Positions 1 to 6,586 of a stretch of 20,076 bases of DNA are shown here, in pieces (positions within the stretch are counted from its first letter, which is position 1; every line of letters starts with the position of its first letter). Below the pieces are notes generated by a model. The model saw nothing but the letters and a program-made list of their open reading frames with translations, did no database searches and had not been told where the DNA came from. The stretch is from SIG598 sp045538015 (GTDB lineage: Bacteria; Bacillota; Clostridia; Oscillospirales; Acutalibacteraceae). The position numbers and the translations under genes are program-made. The stretch spans positions 1 to 20,076 of the forward strand of contig JAZSQO010000062.1 in NCBI GenBank assembly GCA_045538015.1, written 5' to 3'.

Positions 1-114
1 GAACCTGCAATACTTGTTCATCTCAAGTCTGTCCGGGTCGTTCTTCTTGTTCTTGACAGTGTTGTAGTTGCGCTGCTTGCACTCGGTGCAGGCCATGGTG
101 ATCTTGACTCGCAT
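1..114 (-). CDS. rpmG: 50S ribosomal protein L33 (5' part, cut by window edge)
   Basis: Small protein of the large ribosomal subunit, near the E site. The 38 visible codons start at ATG 114 and read MRVKITMACTECKQRNY and onward, a clear L33 sequence. It has the zinc-ribbon form: the CxxC pair is C9/C12, C36 is the third ligand, and the fourth should lie just beyond the window. L33 is usually about 49 residues, so roughly 11 C-terminal residues are missing here. A GGAGG ribosome binding site at 125-129 (as read on the minus strand) precedes the start. In many Clostridia rpmG is followed by secE and nusG, but that part is outside the window. Family assignment is secure. Confidence 0.95.
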   Translation of the reverse strand, partial: MRVKITMACTECKQRNYNTVKNKKNDPDRLEMNKYCRF

Positions 115-180
115 TCTTTCGGCACCTCCGTATACGGAAAATTTTAGCCTCCCTCGGTTGAATCGCTCAAACCAATTTCA

Positions 181-210
181 GGGCACAAAAAAAACACCCT
201 TTTCGAGGTG
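181..210 (-). promoter_or_regulatory. Hairpin plus U8 at the very start of the rpmG leader
   Basis: Minus-strand reading: CACC (210-207) pairs with GGTG (198-195) across a short loop and is followed directly by eight Ts (194-187). GCAC at the 5' end can alternatively pair with GTGC at 186-183. The shape resembles a weak terminator or attenuator lying within the first 25 bases of the transcript. The stem is only 4-5 bp, so it could be fortuitous. Confidence 0.4.
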
Positions 211-215
211 CTAAG

Positions 216-245
216 AGTATAACACAAGATAATGTGTTTCGTCAA
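216..245 (-). promoter_or_regulatory. Sigma-A promoter for rpmG
   Basis: Read on the minus strand, a TTGACG -35 box (240-245) and a TATACT -10 box (216-221) are separated by 18 bases. Transcription should start near 207-210, giving a leader of about 95 bases before rpmG. The assignment rests on sequence match only. Confidence 0.65.
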
Positions 246-328
246 GTCTTTTTTGCTTTATATATTCGACTTTTTGATTTTGCGGATGAAATGTCACAAA
301 GAATTCACATATTCGACAAATAATCATA

Positions 329-357
329 GTGACAGTTGAAGTTTATTATGCTATAAT
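329..357 (+). promoter_or_regulatory. Sigma-A promoter for the usp-like gene
   Basis: GTGACA (329-334) and TATAAT (352-357) are separated by exactly 17 bases, with a TGC extended -10 element. The expected start is near 363-365, giving a leader of about 137 bases. The promoter is divergent from the rpmG promoter. Together, the two leaders, the two promoters and the usp hairpin account for the gene-free stretch 130-500. Confidence 0.75.
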
Positions 358-440
358 GTACACAGTGGAAATACAGTTGAGAAAGGAGGCTCAGAAATAA
401 TCCGGAATAAAGGGAACGAAAACAACCAATCACTACCCTG

Positions 441-500
441 AAAGGAGGCGGCGCGCTCCGTCCGCGGTCAAAGGCCGCGCCCACGGATCGCTGCGCGGAT
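441..500 (+). promoter_or_regulatory. Shine-Dalgarno separated from its start codon by a three-part hairpin
   Basis: A strong AAAGGAGG (441-448) lies 52 bases before ATG 501, far too distant for normal use. Between them, 452-497 folds into one hairpin of three stacked helices. These are CGCGC 452-456 with 493-497, TCCGT 457-461 with ACGGA 483-487, and 463-469 with 473-479 closing an AAA loop, 17 bp in all with one G-T pair. Skipping the hairpin leaves 3+3 bases between GGAGG and ATG, which is a normal spacing. An identical 10-base copy of the Shine-Dalgarno block (381-390) lies 59 bases upstream with no usual start codon after it. That the ribosome actually uses the folded form is an inference. 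Confidence 0.6.
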
Positions 501-917
501 ATGAGCAAAAAGCGTTCTTATCTTGCCTGTGTGTCGCTTCGCTATGACAGCGATTATATCATTCGGACTGCCGGCTGCATTGCCGAGGACGATTCAAATT
601 CACGGCTGTCGGTCATAAGCATTCTCCCCTGCTCCCCGGAACAGCACCATCTGGAGACTATGGAATATCTCCACGATGTTGCCAAAGAGACCGATGCCAC
701 GATGACTATTATATATAATGAAAGTCCCGTCCATGCGGCGGTGGATCACATAAAGCGCCACAAGATAACCCATGTAATCGCCGGTATGCCCTCCTCGGGC
801 GAAAGCGAAGGCGACTTCGTCACACTTCTCCGGGCTGTTCTGCCCAAGGTCAGCATTATCCTTATTCCGAAAACAATGTCCATGGCGGCAGAATCTTCAC
901 TTCACGCCGCGCCATAA
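501..917 (+). CDS. UspA-like / KdpD-type universal stress domain protein
   Basis: 138-residue soluble protein with one universal-stress-type alpha/beta fold. The beginning (YLACVSLRYDSDYIIR, residues 7-22) resembles the USP domain of KdpD, where VCVSPRYDSEYLIR-like sequences are usual. A beta strand (THVIAGMP, 90-97) is followed by a glycine/serine loop and a final strand (VSIILIP, 117-123). The full G-2x-G-9x-G ATP-binding signature of UspA is not clearly present, so nucleotide binding is uncertain. ATG 501 is chosen because no other canonical start in this frame lies between the stop at 408 and 501. The gene stands alone, with its own promoter and a terminator at 933. Its role is unknown; sensing or stress buffering is a family-based guess. 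Confidence 0.7.
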   Translation: MSKKRSYLACVSLRYDSDYIIRTAGCIAEDDSNSRLSVISILPCSPEQHHLETMEYLHDVAKETDATMTIIYNESPVHAAVDHIKRHKITHVIAGMPSSGESEGDFVTLLRAVLPKVSIILIPKTMSMAAESSLHAAP

Positions 918-932
918 CAAGGAAGTATATTC

Positions 933-968
933 GCGGGCCCGTCTTTCCGGCGGGTTCGCTTTCGTTTT
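933..968 (+). terminator. Rho-independent terminator of the usp-like gene
   Basis: An 11-bp stem pairs 933-943 with 949-959, including three G-T pairs, across a five-base loop. It is followed by TTTCGTTTT. The T tract runs into the -35 box of the next promoter. Confidence 0.8.
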
Positions 969-995
969 GACCGGCCGCGTATATTATGGTATAAT
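967..995 (+). promoter_or_regulatory. Sigma-A promoter for the APH-like gene
   Basis: TTGACC (967-972), a 17-base spacer and TATAAT (990-995), with a TGG extended -10. Transcription should start around 1002, leaving a short leader with GAGGTG (1022-1027) before ATG 1033. Confidence 0.8.
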
Positions 996-1032
996 CCGGA
1001 CGAAAACGCAACTGTTTTTGTGAGGTGATTCC

Positions 1033-1833
1033 ATGAATTTTTCAGAGATGATTATTCCGGAAAGCATAAAAAAGATAATTGGCCGGCGGGATTTCTCCTT
1101 TGACGCCATGGGAATGTCCGGCTCTCAGGTGCTTTGCTTTGACGACATGGTTCTGAAAATCGAGCCGGTGTGCGATAACTCCAACAGCGAACGCGCCATG
1201 ATGGAATGGCTTAAGGGCCGCCTGCCCGTCCCGGATATCATAGCCGCCGAACAAAGCGGAGGCTTTAATTTCCTGCTCATGTCCCGGGCTCCCGGCAGAA
1301 TGCTGTGCTCGGAGGATATTCTGGAGAACGGGAATCTGCTCACCGATCTCATGGCTCAGGCTCTGCGGATGATGTGGGCGGTGGATATCTCCGGCTGTCC
1401 CTGCGACGCGTCCATCGGACATAAGCTGGAGCTTGCCGGCCAGCGGGTAGCCGAGGGTATATGCTCTGTTGAGGATTCCGAGCCGGACACCTATGGCCCC
1501 GGCGGCTTTACCTCCCCTGAGCAGCTTTACCAATGGCTGTGCGACAATCAGCCGGAGGGGCGGCCGGTATTCTCTCACGGTGATTTTTGCCTGCCCAACA
1601 TTTTTACCGACGGGCGGCGGATAACCGCCTTCATTGACCTTGGCCGCAGCGGCGGCGCCGATTTGCATCAGGATCTGGCGCTGGGCATTCGCAGTCTGAA
1701 GAGCAATCTTGACGGGCGATACGGAGGAAGGGTCTATCCCGCTGTTGATCCTCAGAGGCTTTACGACGCTCTGGGCATCACTCCCGACCCTGAGCTTATG
1801 AGGTATTATACTCTGCTTGACGAGCTGTTCTGA
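1033..1833 (+). CDS. APH(3')-like aminoglycoside phosphotransferase family protein
   Basis: 266 residues, the same length class as APH(3') enzymes (about 264), which transfer the ATP gamma-phosphate to the 3'-hydroxyl of kanamycin-type aminoglycosides. The similarity to APH(3')-IIIa is end to end. Visible landmarks are a nucleotide loop GMSGSQV (27-33), the ATP lysine in VLKIE (K42), LPVPDI (64-69), and the catalytic Brenner motif HGDFCLPN (182-189, with base D184 and N189). The metal-binding motif IDLGRSG (201-207) and the C-terminus LLDELF, identical to the last residues of APH(3')-IIIa, are also present. All key residues are intact, so an active kinase is expected. Internal sequence differs widely from the clinical enzymes, so substrate and resistance phenotype are not assured. 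It is a single gene with its own promoter and terminator. No insertion sequence flanks it, so I see no sign of recent transfer. Confidence 0.85.
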   Translation: MNFSEMIIPESIKKIIGRRDFSFDAMGMSGSQVLCFDDMVLKIEPVCDNSNSERAMMEWLKGRLPVPDIIAAEQSGGFNFLLMSRAPGRMLCSEDILENGNLLTDLMAQALRMMWAVDISGCPCDASIGHKLELAGQRVAEGICSVEDSEPDTYGPGGFTSPEQLYQWLCDNQPEGRPVFSHGDFCLPNIFTDGRRITAFIDLGRSGGADLHQDLALGIRSLKSNLDGRYGGRVYPAVDPQRLYDALGITPDPELMRYYTLLDELF

Positions 1834-1842
1834 GAAGCATAC

Positions 1843-1909
1843 ATAATGAAAATAACCGCGCTGTTCCCGCAGTATGTGCCTGCTTTGGGAAGAGCGCGGT
1901 TTTCATTAT
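1843..1909. terminator. Shared bidirectional terminator between the APH-like gene and udk
   Basis: Long imperfect palindrome between two convergent genes. ATAATGAAAA...ACCGCGCT (1843-1862) pairs with AGCGCGGTTTTCATTAT (1893-1909), with a further TTCCC/GGGAA pairing inside. T-rich ends occur on both strands, so it can stop transcription from either side. Confidence 0.8.
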
Positions 1910-1918
1910 AATTATTTA

Positions 1919-2539
1919 TTATTTATCATCAAGATGCTGCCGGATGCGCTGCATTATCATTGATATGGCCACAAGATTGTGGCCGCCTTCCGGCACGATG
2001 ACATGGGCGTTGCGCTTGCTGGGCTCCACATACTGCTCGTGCATGGCCTTGACCGTGGTGAGGTACTGGTCGGTAATGGAGCGCAGAGAGCGGTCCCGCT
2101 CCTCCACATCCCGGAGGATGCGGCGGATGATGCGCACATCGGCGTCGGTGTCCACGAAGATGCGTATATCCATCAGCTCGCACAGCTGTCTGTTTTCAAA
2201 GATAAGTATGCCCTCAACTATGATGACCCGGGAAGGCTCGATATGCTCGATCCTGTCGCTGCGGTTGTGCACCGTATAGTCGTACACCGGGCAGTCGATG
2301 GCTCTGCCGCGCTTGAGAGCGTCGATGTGCTCGATCATCAGCTCCGTGTCGAAGGCATCGGGGCAGTCGTAGTTGAGCTTTGAGCGCTCTTCGTAGGTCA
2401 TGTCGTTGTGGGCTTTGTAGTAGTCGTCGTGTCTGATGACGGTGACATCGGCGCCGAATTCATCCTTCAGAGCCTTGGTCAGCGTGCTTTTGCCGCTTCC
2501 GGTGCCGCCGGCGATGCCGATTATCATAATATCATTCAT
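1919..2539 (-). CDS. udk: Uridine kinase
   Basis: 206-residue cytosolic P-loop kinase that phosphorylates uridine and cytidine to UMP and CMP, the first step of pyrimidine nucleoside salvage. Walker A is GGTGSGKST (11-19). HDDYYK (37-42), NYDCPDAFD (56-64) and PVYDYTVHNR (84-93) are typical uridine kinase substrate-site motifs. VEGILIF (108-114) corresponds to the Walker B strand, and RDVEERDRS (143-151) to the lid region. The reading frame is open further upstream, but ATG 2539 is chosen because AAAGGA lies 8 bases before it and the length then matches the family. It is the last gene of the BMP nucleoside importer unit, 69 bases after the second permease. That position strongly suggests that imported nucleosides are trapped by phosphorylation. 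Confidence 0.93.
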   Translation of the reverse strand: MNDIMIIGIAGGTGSGKSTLTKALKDEFGADVTVIRHDDYYKAHNDMTYEERSKLNYDCPDAFDTELMIEHIDALKRGRAIDCPVYDYTVHNRSDRIEHIEPSRVIIVEGILIFENRQLCELMDIRIFVDTDADVRIIRRILRDVEERDRSLRSITDQYLTTVKAMHEQYVEPSKRNAHVIVPEGGHNLVAISMIMQRIRQHLDDK

Positions 2540-2567
2540 TGCATGGATCCTTTCGCTGATAATGACG

Positions 2568-2600
2568 CGGGAGGCCGGTGCGCAACACACAGGCCTCCCG
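2568..2600 (-). repeat. Hairpin between second permease and udk
   Basis: A perfect 9-bp inverted repeat, CGGGAGGCC / GGCCTCCCG, with a 15-base loop sits in the 69-base gap. It lacks a T tract, so it is more likely an RNA-stabilising or processing structure, or a leaky stop, than a true terminator. Confidence 0.5.
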
Positions 2601-2608
2601 GAAGGTGG

Positions 2609-3595
2609 TTATCTTGTGCCCTTGTCGTAAGGAATGCCCTCAGCCTTGGGCGCGGCCGATTTCTTGGAAGTGAGTATCAGCAGCACCATGGTTGCGATAT
2701 AGGGCAGCATCTGGTAGAGATATTCGCTGCTCTTGATGTTTTCAAAGCTGGGCATCCATGGAATGGACTGGGAGTAGGAAGCGATGACCTTGAACAGCGC
2801 GAAGAACAAGGACGCGCCGAGGATGTTGAGGGGCTTCCAGTTGCCGAAGATCATAACAGCCAGCGCGAGGAAGCCGTAACCGGCAACCGAAGCGCCGAAG
2901 GCAGAGCCGGCGGCGCGGGTATAAGCCAGTCCGCCGATGCCGCCCAGAACGCCGGAGATGATAACGCCGGCATAGCGCATCTTATAGACATTGATACCCA
3001 CAGAGGCGGCAGCCTGAGGATGCTCGCCGCAGGCACGCAGACGCAGGCCGAAGCGGGTCTTGTACAGAACGATAAAGGAAACCACCAGAGCGATTATGGC
3101 CACGGGGGTGGTCAGGTAGTTGTACTTGAACAACACGCTCTTGAAGAATCCGTCCTGCATTTCAAGGCCGAAGTTGGCCTCGGTGATGCGGGTCCATGCG
3201 GGAATGTTGATGTTGGTCATGCCCTGACCCTGCACGGCCCATGTGATGACGATGGCCAGAGCCGGGGCAAGCATATTGAGGGCGGTGCCGCCGATGGTCT
3301 GGTCGGCCTTGAGGTTGATGGAGGCAAAGGCCAGCAGCAGAGAATAGAGCGCTCCGGCAGCTGCCGCCACGATGATGGCTATAAACATGGAGAAGATGGG
3401 GTTTTCCCGACCGAAGCCGCTCTTGTCAAAGGAGCGCAGGGTCAGGCAGCTGGCCAGCGCGCCGATGATCATGATTCCGTCCAGAGCGATGTTGATGACA
3501 CCGCTGCGCTCGGAGAACATACCGCCCAGAGCCACCAGAAGCAGCGGAGCGGCGTAGATGATAACCATGCTGATAACATCCGCGAGTATCGTCAT
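2609..3595 (-). CDS. nupQ: BMP-type nucleoside ABC transporter permease 2 (NupQ/YufQ-like)
   Basis: 328-residue integral membrane protein of the BPD_transp_2 permease family (as in RbsC and YufQ). It has about eight to nine hydrophobic segments starting with VISMVIIYAAPLLLVALGG. The first loop has the conserved family sequence GGMFSERSGVINIALDGIM, and the cytoplasmic coupling region reads LRLRACGEHPQAAASVGINVYKMRY. It forms the translocation pore together with the upstream permease. ATG 3595 overlaps the stop of the upstream gene by four bases (ATGA), implying translational coupling. The symbol is given by family similarity and gene order to B. subtilis nupNOPQ; the exact nucleoside specificity cannot be read from the sequence. 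Confidence 0.88.
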   Translation of the reverse strand: MTILADVISMVIIYAAPLLLVALGGMFSERSGVINIALDGIMIIGALASCLTLRSFDKSGFGRENPIFSMFIAIIVAAAAGALYSLLLAFASINLKADQTIGGTALNMLAPALAIVITWAVQGQGMTNINIPAWTRITEANFGLEMQDGFFKSVLFKYNYLTTPVAIIALVVSFIVLYKTRFGLRLRACGEHPQAAASVGINVYKMRYAGVIISGVLGGIGGLAYTRAAGSAFGASVAGYGFLALAVMIFGNWKPLNILGASLFFALFKVIASYSQSIPWMPSFENIKSSEYLYQMLPYIATMVLLILTSKKSAAPKAEGIPYDKGTR

Positions 3596-4839
3596 TGTGC
3601 GTCGGCCTCCTCTCCAGTGGTTTCGGCGAGTGTTTCGTCGGGTTCCTCCGCGGGCGCGGTATCGGCAGCGGCAGCCTTTCTGCTGCTGATAAAGCGCTGG
3701 ATGACCGTCTTCATCAGCAGAGCGAAGGCGCTCAGGTAGATGATGGCGGCGATGATGATGTCGATGATCTCCTTGGCGTATTCGGGCTGCAGAGCGTCGC
3801 CGCCGATCTGGATGTAGGCGATGAACAGCGCCGCGAAAATGATGCCGATGGGATGGGAGGCGGCCAGCAGGGCAACGGGGATACCGTTGAAGCCCATGGC
3901 CAGCAGGGACTTGCCGATGGTGTACTGTACGGTACCGCTGAGGAAGGCGATGCCGCCGCCGATGCCGGCAAAGGCACCGGAGATGACCATGGACAGCACG
4001 ATGTTGCGCTTGGCGTCGATGCCGGCGTAGATGCTGGCGTCCCGGTTGTGTCCGCAGGCCTTCAGCTCATAGCCGAAGGTGGTCTTGTTGAGAATGATAT
4101 GGGCGACCACGGCGAAAGCGATGGCGATCAGGATTCCGATGTTGATATAGTTGGAATTGGCAAAATCATAGAAGGAAGAGCCGCTGGCGCTCATGGCCTC
4201 CATGCCCTTCTCCCCTACGATATCCTTGACCCGGGGAATGATGGCTCCGGGATTGGCCACGCCCAGAGGGGCGGTACGGTCGCTGTTGGCGCTGCCCGGC
4301 CACTCACTGGCCAGCATCATGGGCACATTGTTGACCAGCAGGTTCACGAGGAACAGACCGATCCAGTTGAACATGATGGAGGTGATGACCTCGTTGACAT
4401 TGAACAGCGCCTTGAAAAGGCCGGGGAAAAGTCCCCACACGGCGCCGCCTATCATAGCCAGCACAAGGCACAGATACCAGGGCAGCTGAAGGGTTATGGC
4501 TCCGAACAGAGCAAGGAAGGCACCGATGGTGTACTGACCGGTGGCACCGATGTTGAAAAGACCGGTCTTGAAGGCAAAGCCCACAGCCACGCCGACGAAG
4601 ATAAGGGGCGCGGCCTGATAAAGCAGCTTGGCAAGCTGATCGCCTTCACGGAAGGCAGTGGTCAGCAGGTTGACCACGCCGTTGCCCGCCGCCGAGGGAT
4701 TGAACACGATGAGCAGAATGAAGCCCAGCACAAGTCCGATGACGATGGACACAAGGGAGGAATATATGCTCAGGGCGCCGGGCGAGGCAGACGCTTTGCG
4801 CGCCCGTTCCATGAGCTCTCTGACTTTTTCGTTGTTCAC
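3592..4839 (-). CDS. nupP: BMP-type nucleoside ABC transporter permease 1 (NupP/YufP-like)
   Basis: 415-residue membrane permease, longer than its partner as is usual for YufP-type subunits. It has a short charged cytoplasmic N-terminus (MNNEKVRELMERARKA) and then hydrophobic segments. The family loop is APLIFVGVAVGFAFKTGLFNIGATGQ and the coupling region is GYELKACGHNRDASIYAGIDAKRN. A long polar extracytoplasmic segment (about residues 175-230, around NNVPMMLASEWPGSAN) lies mid-protein. The last about 30 residues form an alanine/glutamate-rich acidic tail of no known role. The start is GTG 4839, whose GTGA overlaps the ATPase stop by four bases, so coupled translation is likely. Confidence 0.88.
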   Translation of the reverse strand: MNNEKVRELMERARKASASPGALSIYSSLVSIVIGLVLGFILLIVFNPSAAGNGVVNLLTTAFREGDQLAKLLYQAAPLIFVGVAVGFAFKTGLFNIGATGQYTIGAFLALFGAITLQLPWYLCLVLAMIGGAVWGLFPGLFKALFNVNEVITSIMFNWIGLFLVNLLVNNVPMMLASEWPGSANSDRTAPLGVANPGAIIPRVKDIVGEKGMEAMSASGSSFYDFANSNYINIGILIAIAFAVVAHIILNKTTFGYELKACGHNRDASIYAGIDAKRNIVLSMVISGAFAGIGGGIAFLSGTVQYTIGKSLLAMGFNGIPVALLAASHPIGIIFAALFIAYIQIGGDALQPEYAKEIIDIIIAAIIYLSAFALLMKTVIQRFISSRKAAAADTAPAEEPDETLAETTGEEADAQ

Positions 4840-6389
4840 GCTCCGGTCACCTCACTTTCCTTCTTTCCGTTGTCTCTTTTTGCGCCGGCCATATACAGAC
4901 CCAGCTCCTGAACGGTGGTCTTCTTCGGGTCAAGCTCGCCGACGATCTCGCCCTCGTACATGACGAGAATACGGTCGCTGACATCCATGACCTCGTCCAG
5001 CTCGAGAGACACGAGCAGCACGGCCTTGCCGCTGTCACGCTCTCTCACCAGATTCTGGTGGACATTCTCAATGGCGCCCACGTCCAGTCCGCGGGTGGGC
5101 TGGACGGCCACAAGCAGCTCATGCTCCTTGTCGATCTCACGGGCGACGATGGCCTTCTGCTGGTTGCCGCCGGACATGGAACGGGCTGTGGTGGTGGCAC
5201 CCTGACCGCTGCGCACATCGAAGCGCTCGATCAGATCCTCGGCGTATTTGCGCACCTCGTCGTCACGGATGACGCCGTGGTTCTGGAACCTCGGCTCCCA
5301 GTAACGCTGGAGCACCATATTCTGCTCGAGGGTGTAGTCCAGCACAAGACCGTGCTTGTGGCGATCCTCGGGAATATGGCTCATGCCCAGCTTGGAGCGG
5401 GTACGGATGGGAGCTTTGGTGATATCCTGACCCAGCATGGTGATGGTTCCGCCGCTGGCCTTCTCAAGGCCGGTTATTGCCGACACAAGCTCGGTCTGGC
5501 CGTTGCCGTCGATACCGGCGATGCAGACGATTTCGCCGCGGCGCACCGTGAAGGAAACTCCCTTGACAGCCTCTTTTTTGCTCGCCTTGGAGACAACGGA
5601 GAGATTTTCCACTCTCAGTATCTCGTCGGTGGGGCTGGCCTCGCCCTTGGCGACGGAGAAGTCGACGCTGCGTCCCACCATCATGCGGGAAAGCTCTTCC
5701 TTGGTGGTGGAGGCGATGTCCACCGTGCCGATGCCCTTGCCCTTGCGCAGGACGGTGCATCGGTCGGCCACGGCCATGATCTCGTTGAGCTTGTGGGTAA
5801 TAAAGAGGATGGATTTGCCCTCGGCCGCAAAGCCGCGCATGATCTCCATCAGTTCATCTATCTCCTGCGGAGTGAGCACCGCAGTGGGTTCGTCAAAGAT
5901 AAGAATTTCGTTTTCGCGGTAGAGCATTTTGAGTATTTCCACTCGCTGCTGCATACCGACGGTGATGTCGCTGATGAGCGCGTCGGGATCGACCTGAAGG
6001 CCGTACTTCTCGCTCAGCGCGACCACCTTTTCCCGGGCCTCATCCTGACGGAGGAAGCCTTTGCTGCAGGGCTCTACGCCCAGAATGATATTTTCCAGCA
6101 CGGTGAAGCATTCCACCAGCTTGAAGTGCTGGTGAACCATGCCAATGTTCAGGGCATTGGCGTCGTTGGGGCTGTTGATGGTCACCTTCTGACCATTCTT
6201 GTAAATCTCTCCCTTTTCGGGAGTATACATTCCGAAGAGCACACTCATAAGAGTGGATTTGCCCGCGCCGTTCTCGCCGAGCAGCGCGTGGATCTCGCCT
6301 TTTCTGAGCTGGAGCGTAATGTCGTCGTTGGCTATGATGCCGGGAAATTCCTTGGTGATATTACGCATTTCGATTACATAATCGCTCAT
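4836..6389 (-). CDS. nupO: Double-NBD ABC ATPase of the nucleoside importer (NupO/YufO-like)
   Basis: 517-residue cytoplasmic ATPase with two nucleotide-binding domains in one chain, as in YufO and RbsA. The N-terminal domain has Walker A GENGAGKST (38-46), a signature-like VGMQQR and Walker B ILIFDEPTAVLTP. The C-terminal domain has the degenerate Walker A GIDGNGQTEL, signature SGGNQQK, and VAVQPTRGLDVGA in place of a normal Walker B. Degeneracy of the second half is normal for this family. It powers the two permeases encoded directly downstream by four-base overlaps. A modest AGGGAAG site precedes ATG 6389. It is separated from the BMP lipoprotein gene by 197 bases containing a stable hairpin. 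Confidence 0.93.
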   Translation of the reverse strand: MSDYVIEMRNITKEFPGIIANDDITLQLRKGEIHALLGENGAGKSTLMSVLFGMYTPEKGEIYKNGQKVTINSPNDANALNIGMVHQHFKLVECFTVLENIILGVEPCSKGFLRQDEAREKVVALSEKYGLQVDPDALISDITVGMQQRVEILKMLYRENEILIFDEPTAVLTPQEIDELMEIMRGFAAEGKSILFITHKLNEIMAVADRCTVLRKGKGIGTVDIASTTKEELSRMMVGRSVDFSVAKGEASPTDEILRVENLSVVSKASKKEAVKGVSFTVRRGEIVCIAGIDGNGQTELVSAITGLEKASGGTITMLGQDITKAPIRTRSKLGMSHIPEDRHKHGLVLDYTLEQNMVLQRYWEPRFQNHGVIRDDEVRKYAEDLIERFDVRSGQGATTTARSMSGGNQQKAIVAREIDKEHELLVAVQPTRGLDVGAIENVHQNLVRERDSGKAVLLVSLELDEVMDVSDRILVMYEGEIVGELDPKKTTVQELGLYMAGAKRDNGKKESEVTGA

Positions 6390-6506
6390 AATACACTTCC
6401 CTTGTTGCAGATTCCTTTTCTTCTGTCCGTTCCCCGCCGCCCGGAGTGCCGGAGCTGACGGCGAAGAGTCTGTTTGTCCGGCCTTCCGCCGGTGGGATAA
6501 TTTCCA

Positions 6507-6538
6507 GAAAGGGCCGGGCAGTTAAGCCCAGCCCTTTC
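6507..6538 (-). repeat. Intercistronic hairpin between BMP lipoprotein and ATPase genes
   Basis: A 13-bp stem (6507-6519 with 6526-6538) has a six-base loop. On the minus strand all 13 positions pair, one as G-T; on the plus strand the same position is a C-A mismatch. That supports function in the operon transcript. No T tract follows. Such hairpins after binding-protein genes commonly protect upstream mRNA or reduce read-through. The rest of 6390-6586 shows only small GC-rich palindromes. Confidence 0.6.
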
Positions 6539-6586
6539 CTTTATACAGTCAGACTGTATTTGTGGCTACTGATGATTTCAGGCAGA

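Noticed and set aside
397..441. 15-codon leader peptide beginning with ATA after the first Shine-Dalgarno copy
   Set aside because: ATA initiation is very rare and nothing else supports translation, so it is mentioned only as one possibility and not annotated as a gene.
305..508. 67-codon minus-strand frame across the usp leader
   Set aside because: It overlaps two good promoters and the leader hairpin, with no ribosome binding site and no family resemblance.
1033..1833. Reading the APH-like gene as a recently acquired mobile resistance gene
   Set aside because: No insertion sequence, integron or composition break is visible around it, and it has ordinary native-style signals.
5058..6458. 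466-codon open frame opposite the nucleoside ATPase gene, and similar long antisense frames at 2408-3739, 3595-4911, 10915-12888, 12803-14464 and 17745-19742
   Set aside because: They mirror well-identified genes on the other strand, have no recognisable domains and arise from GC-biased codon positions.
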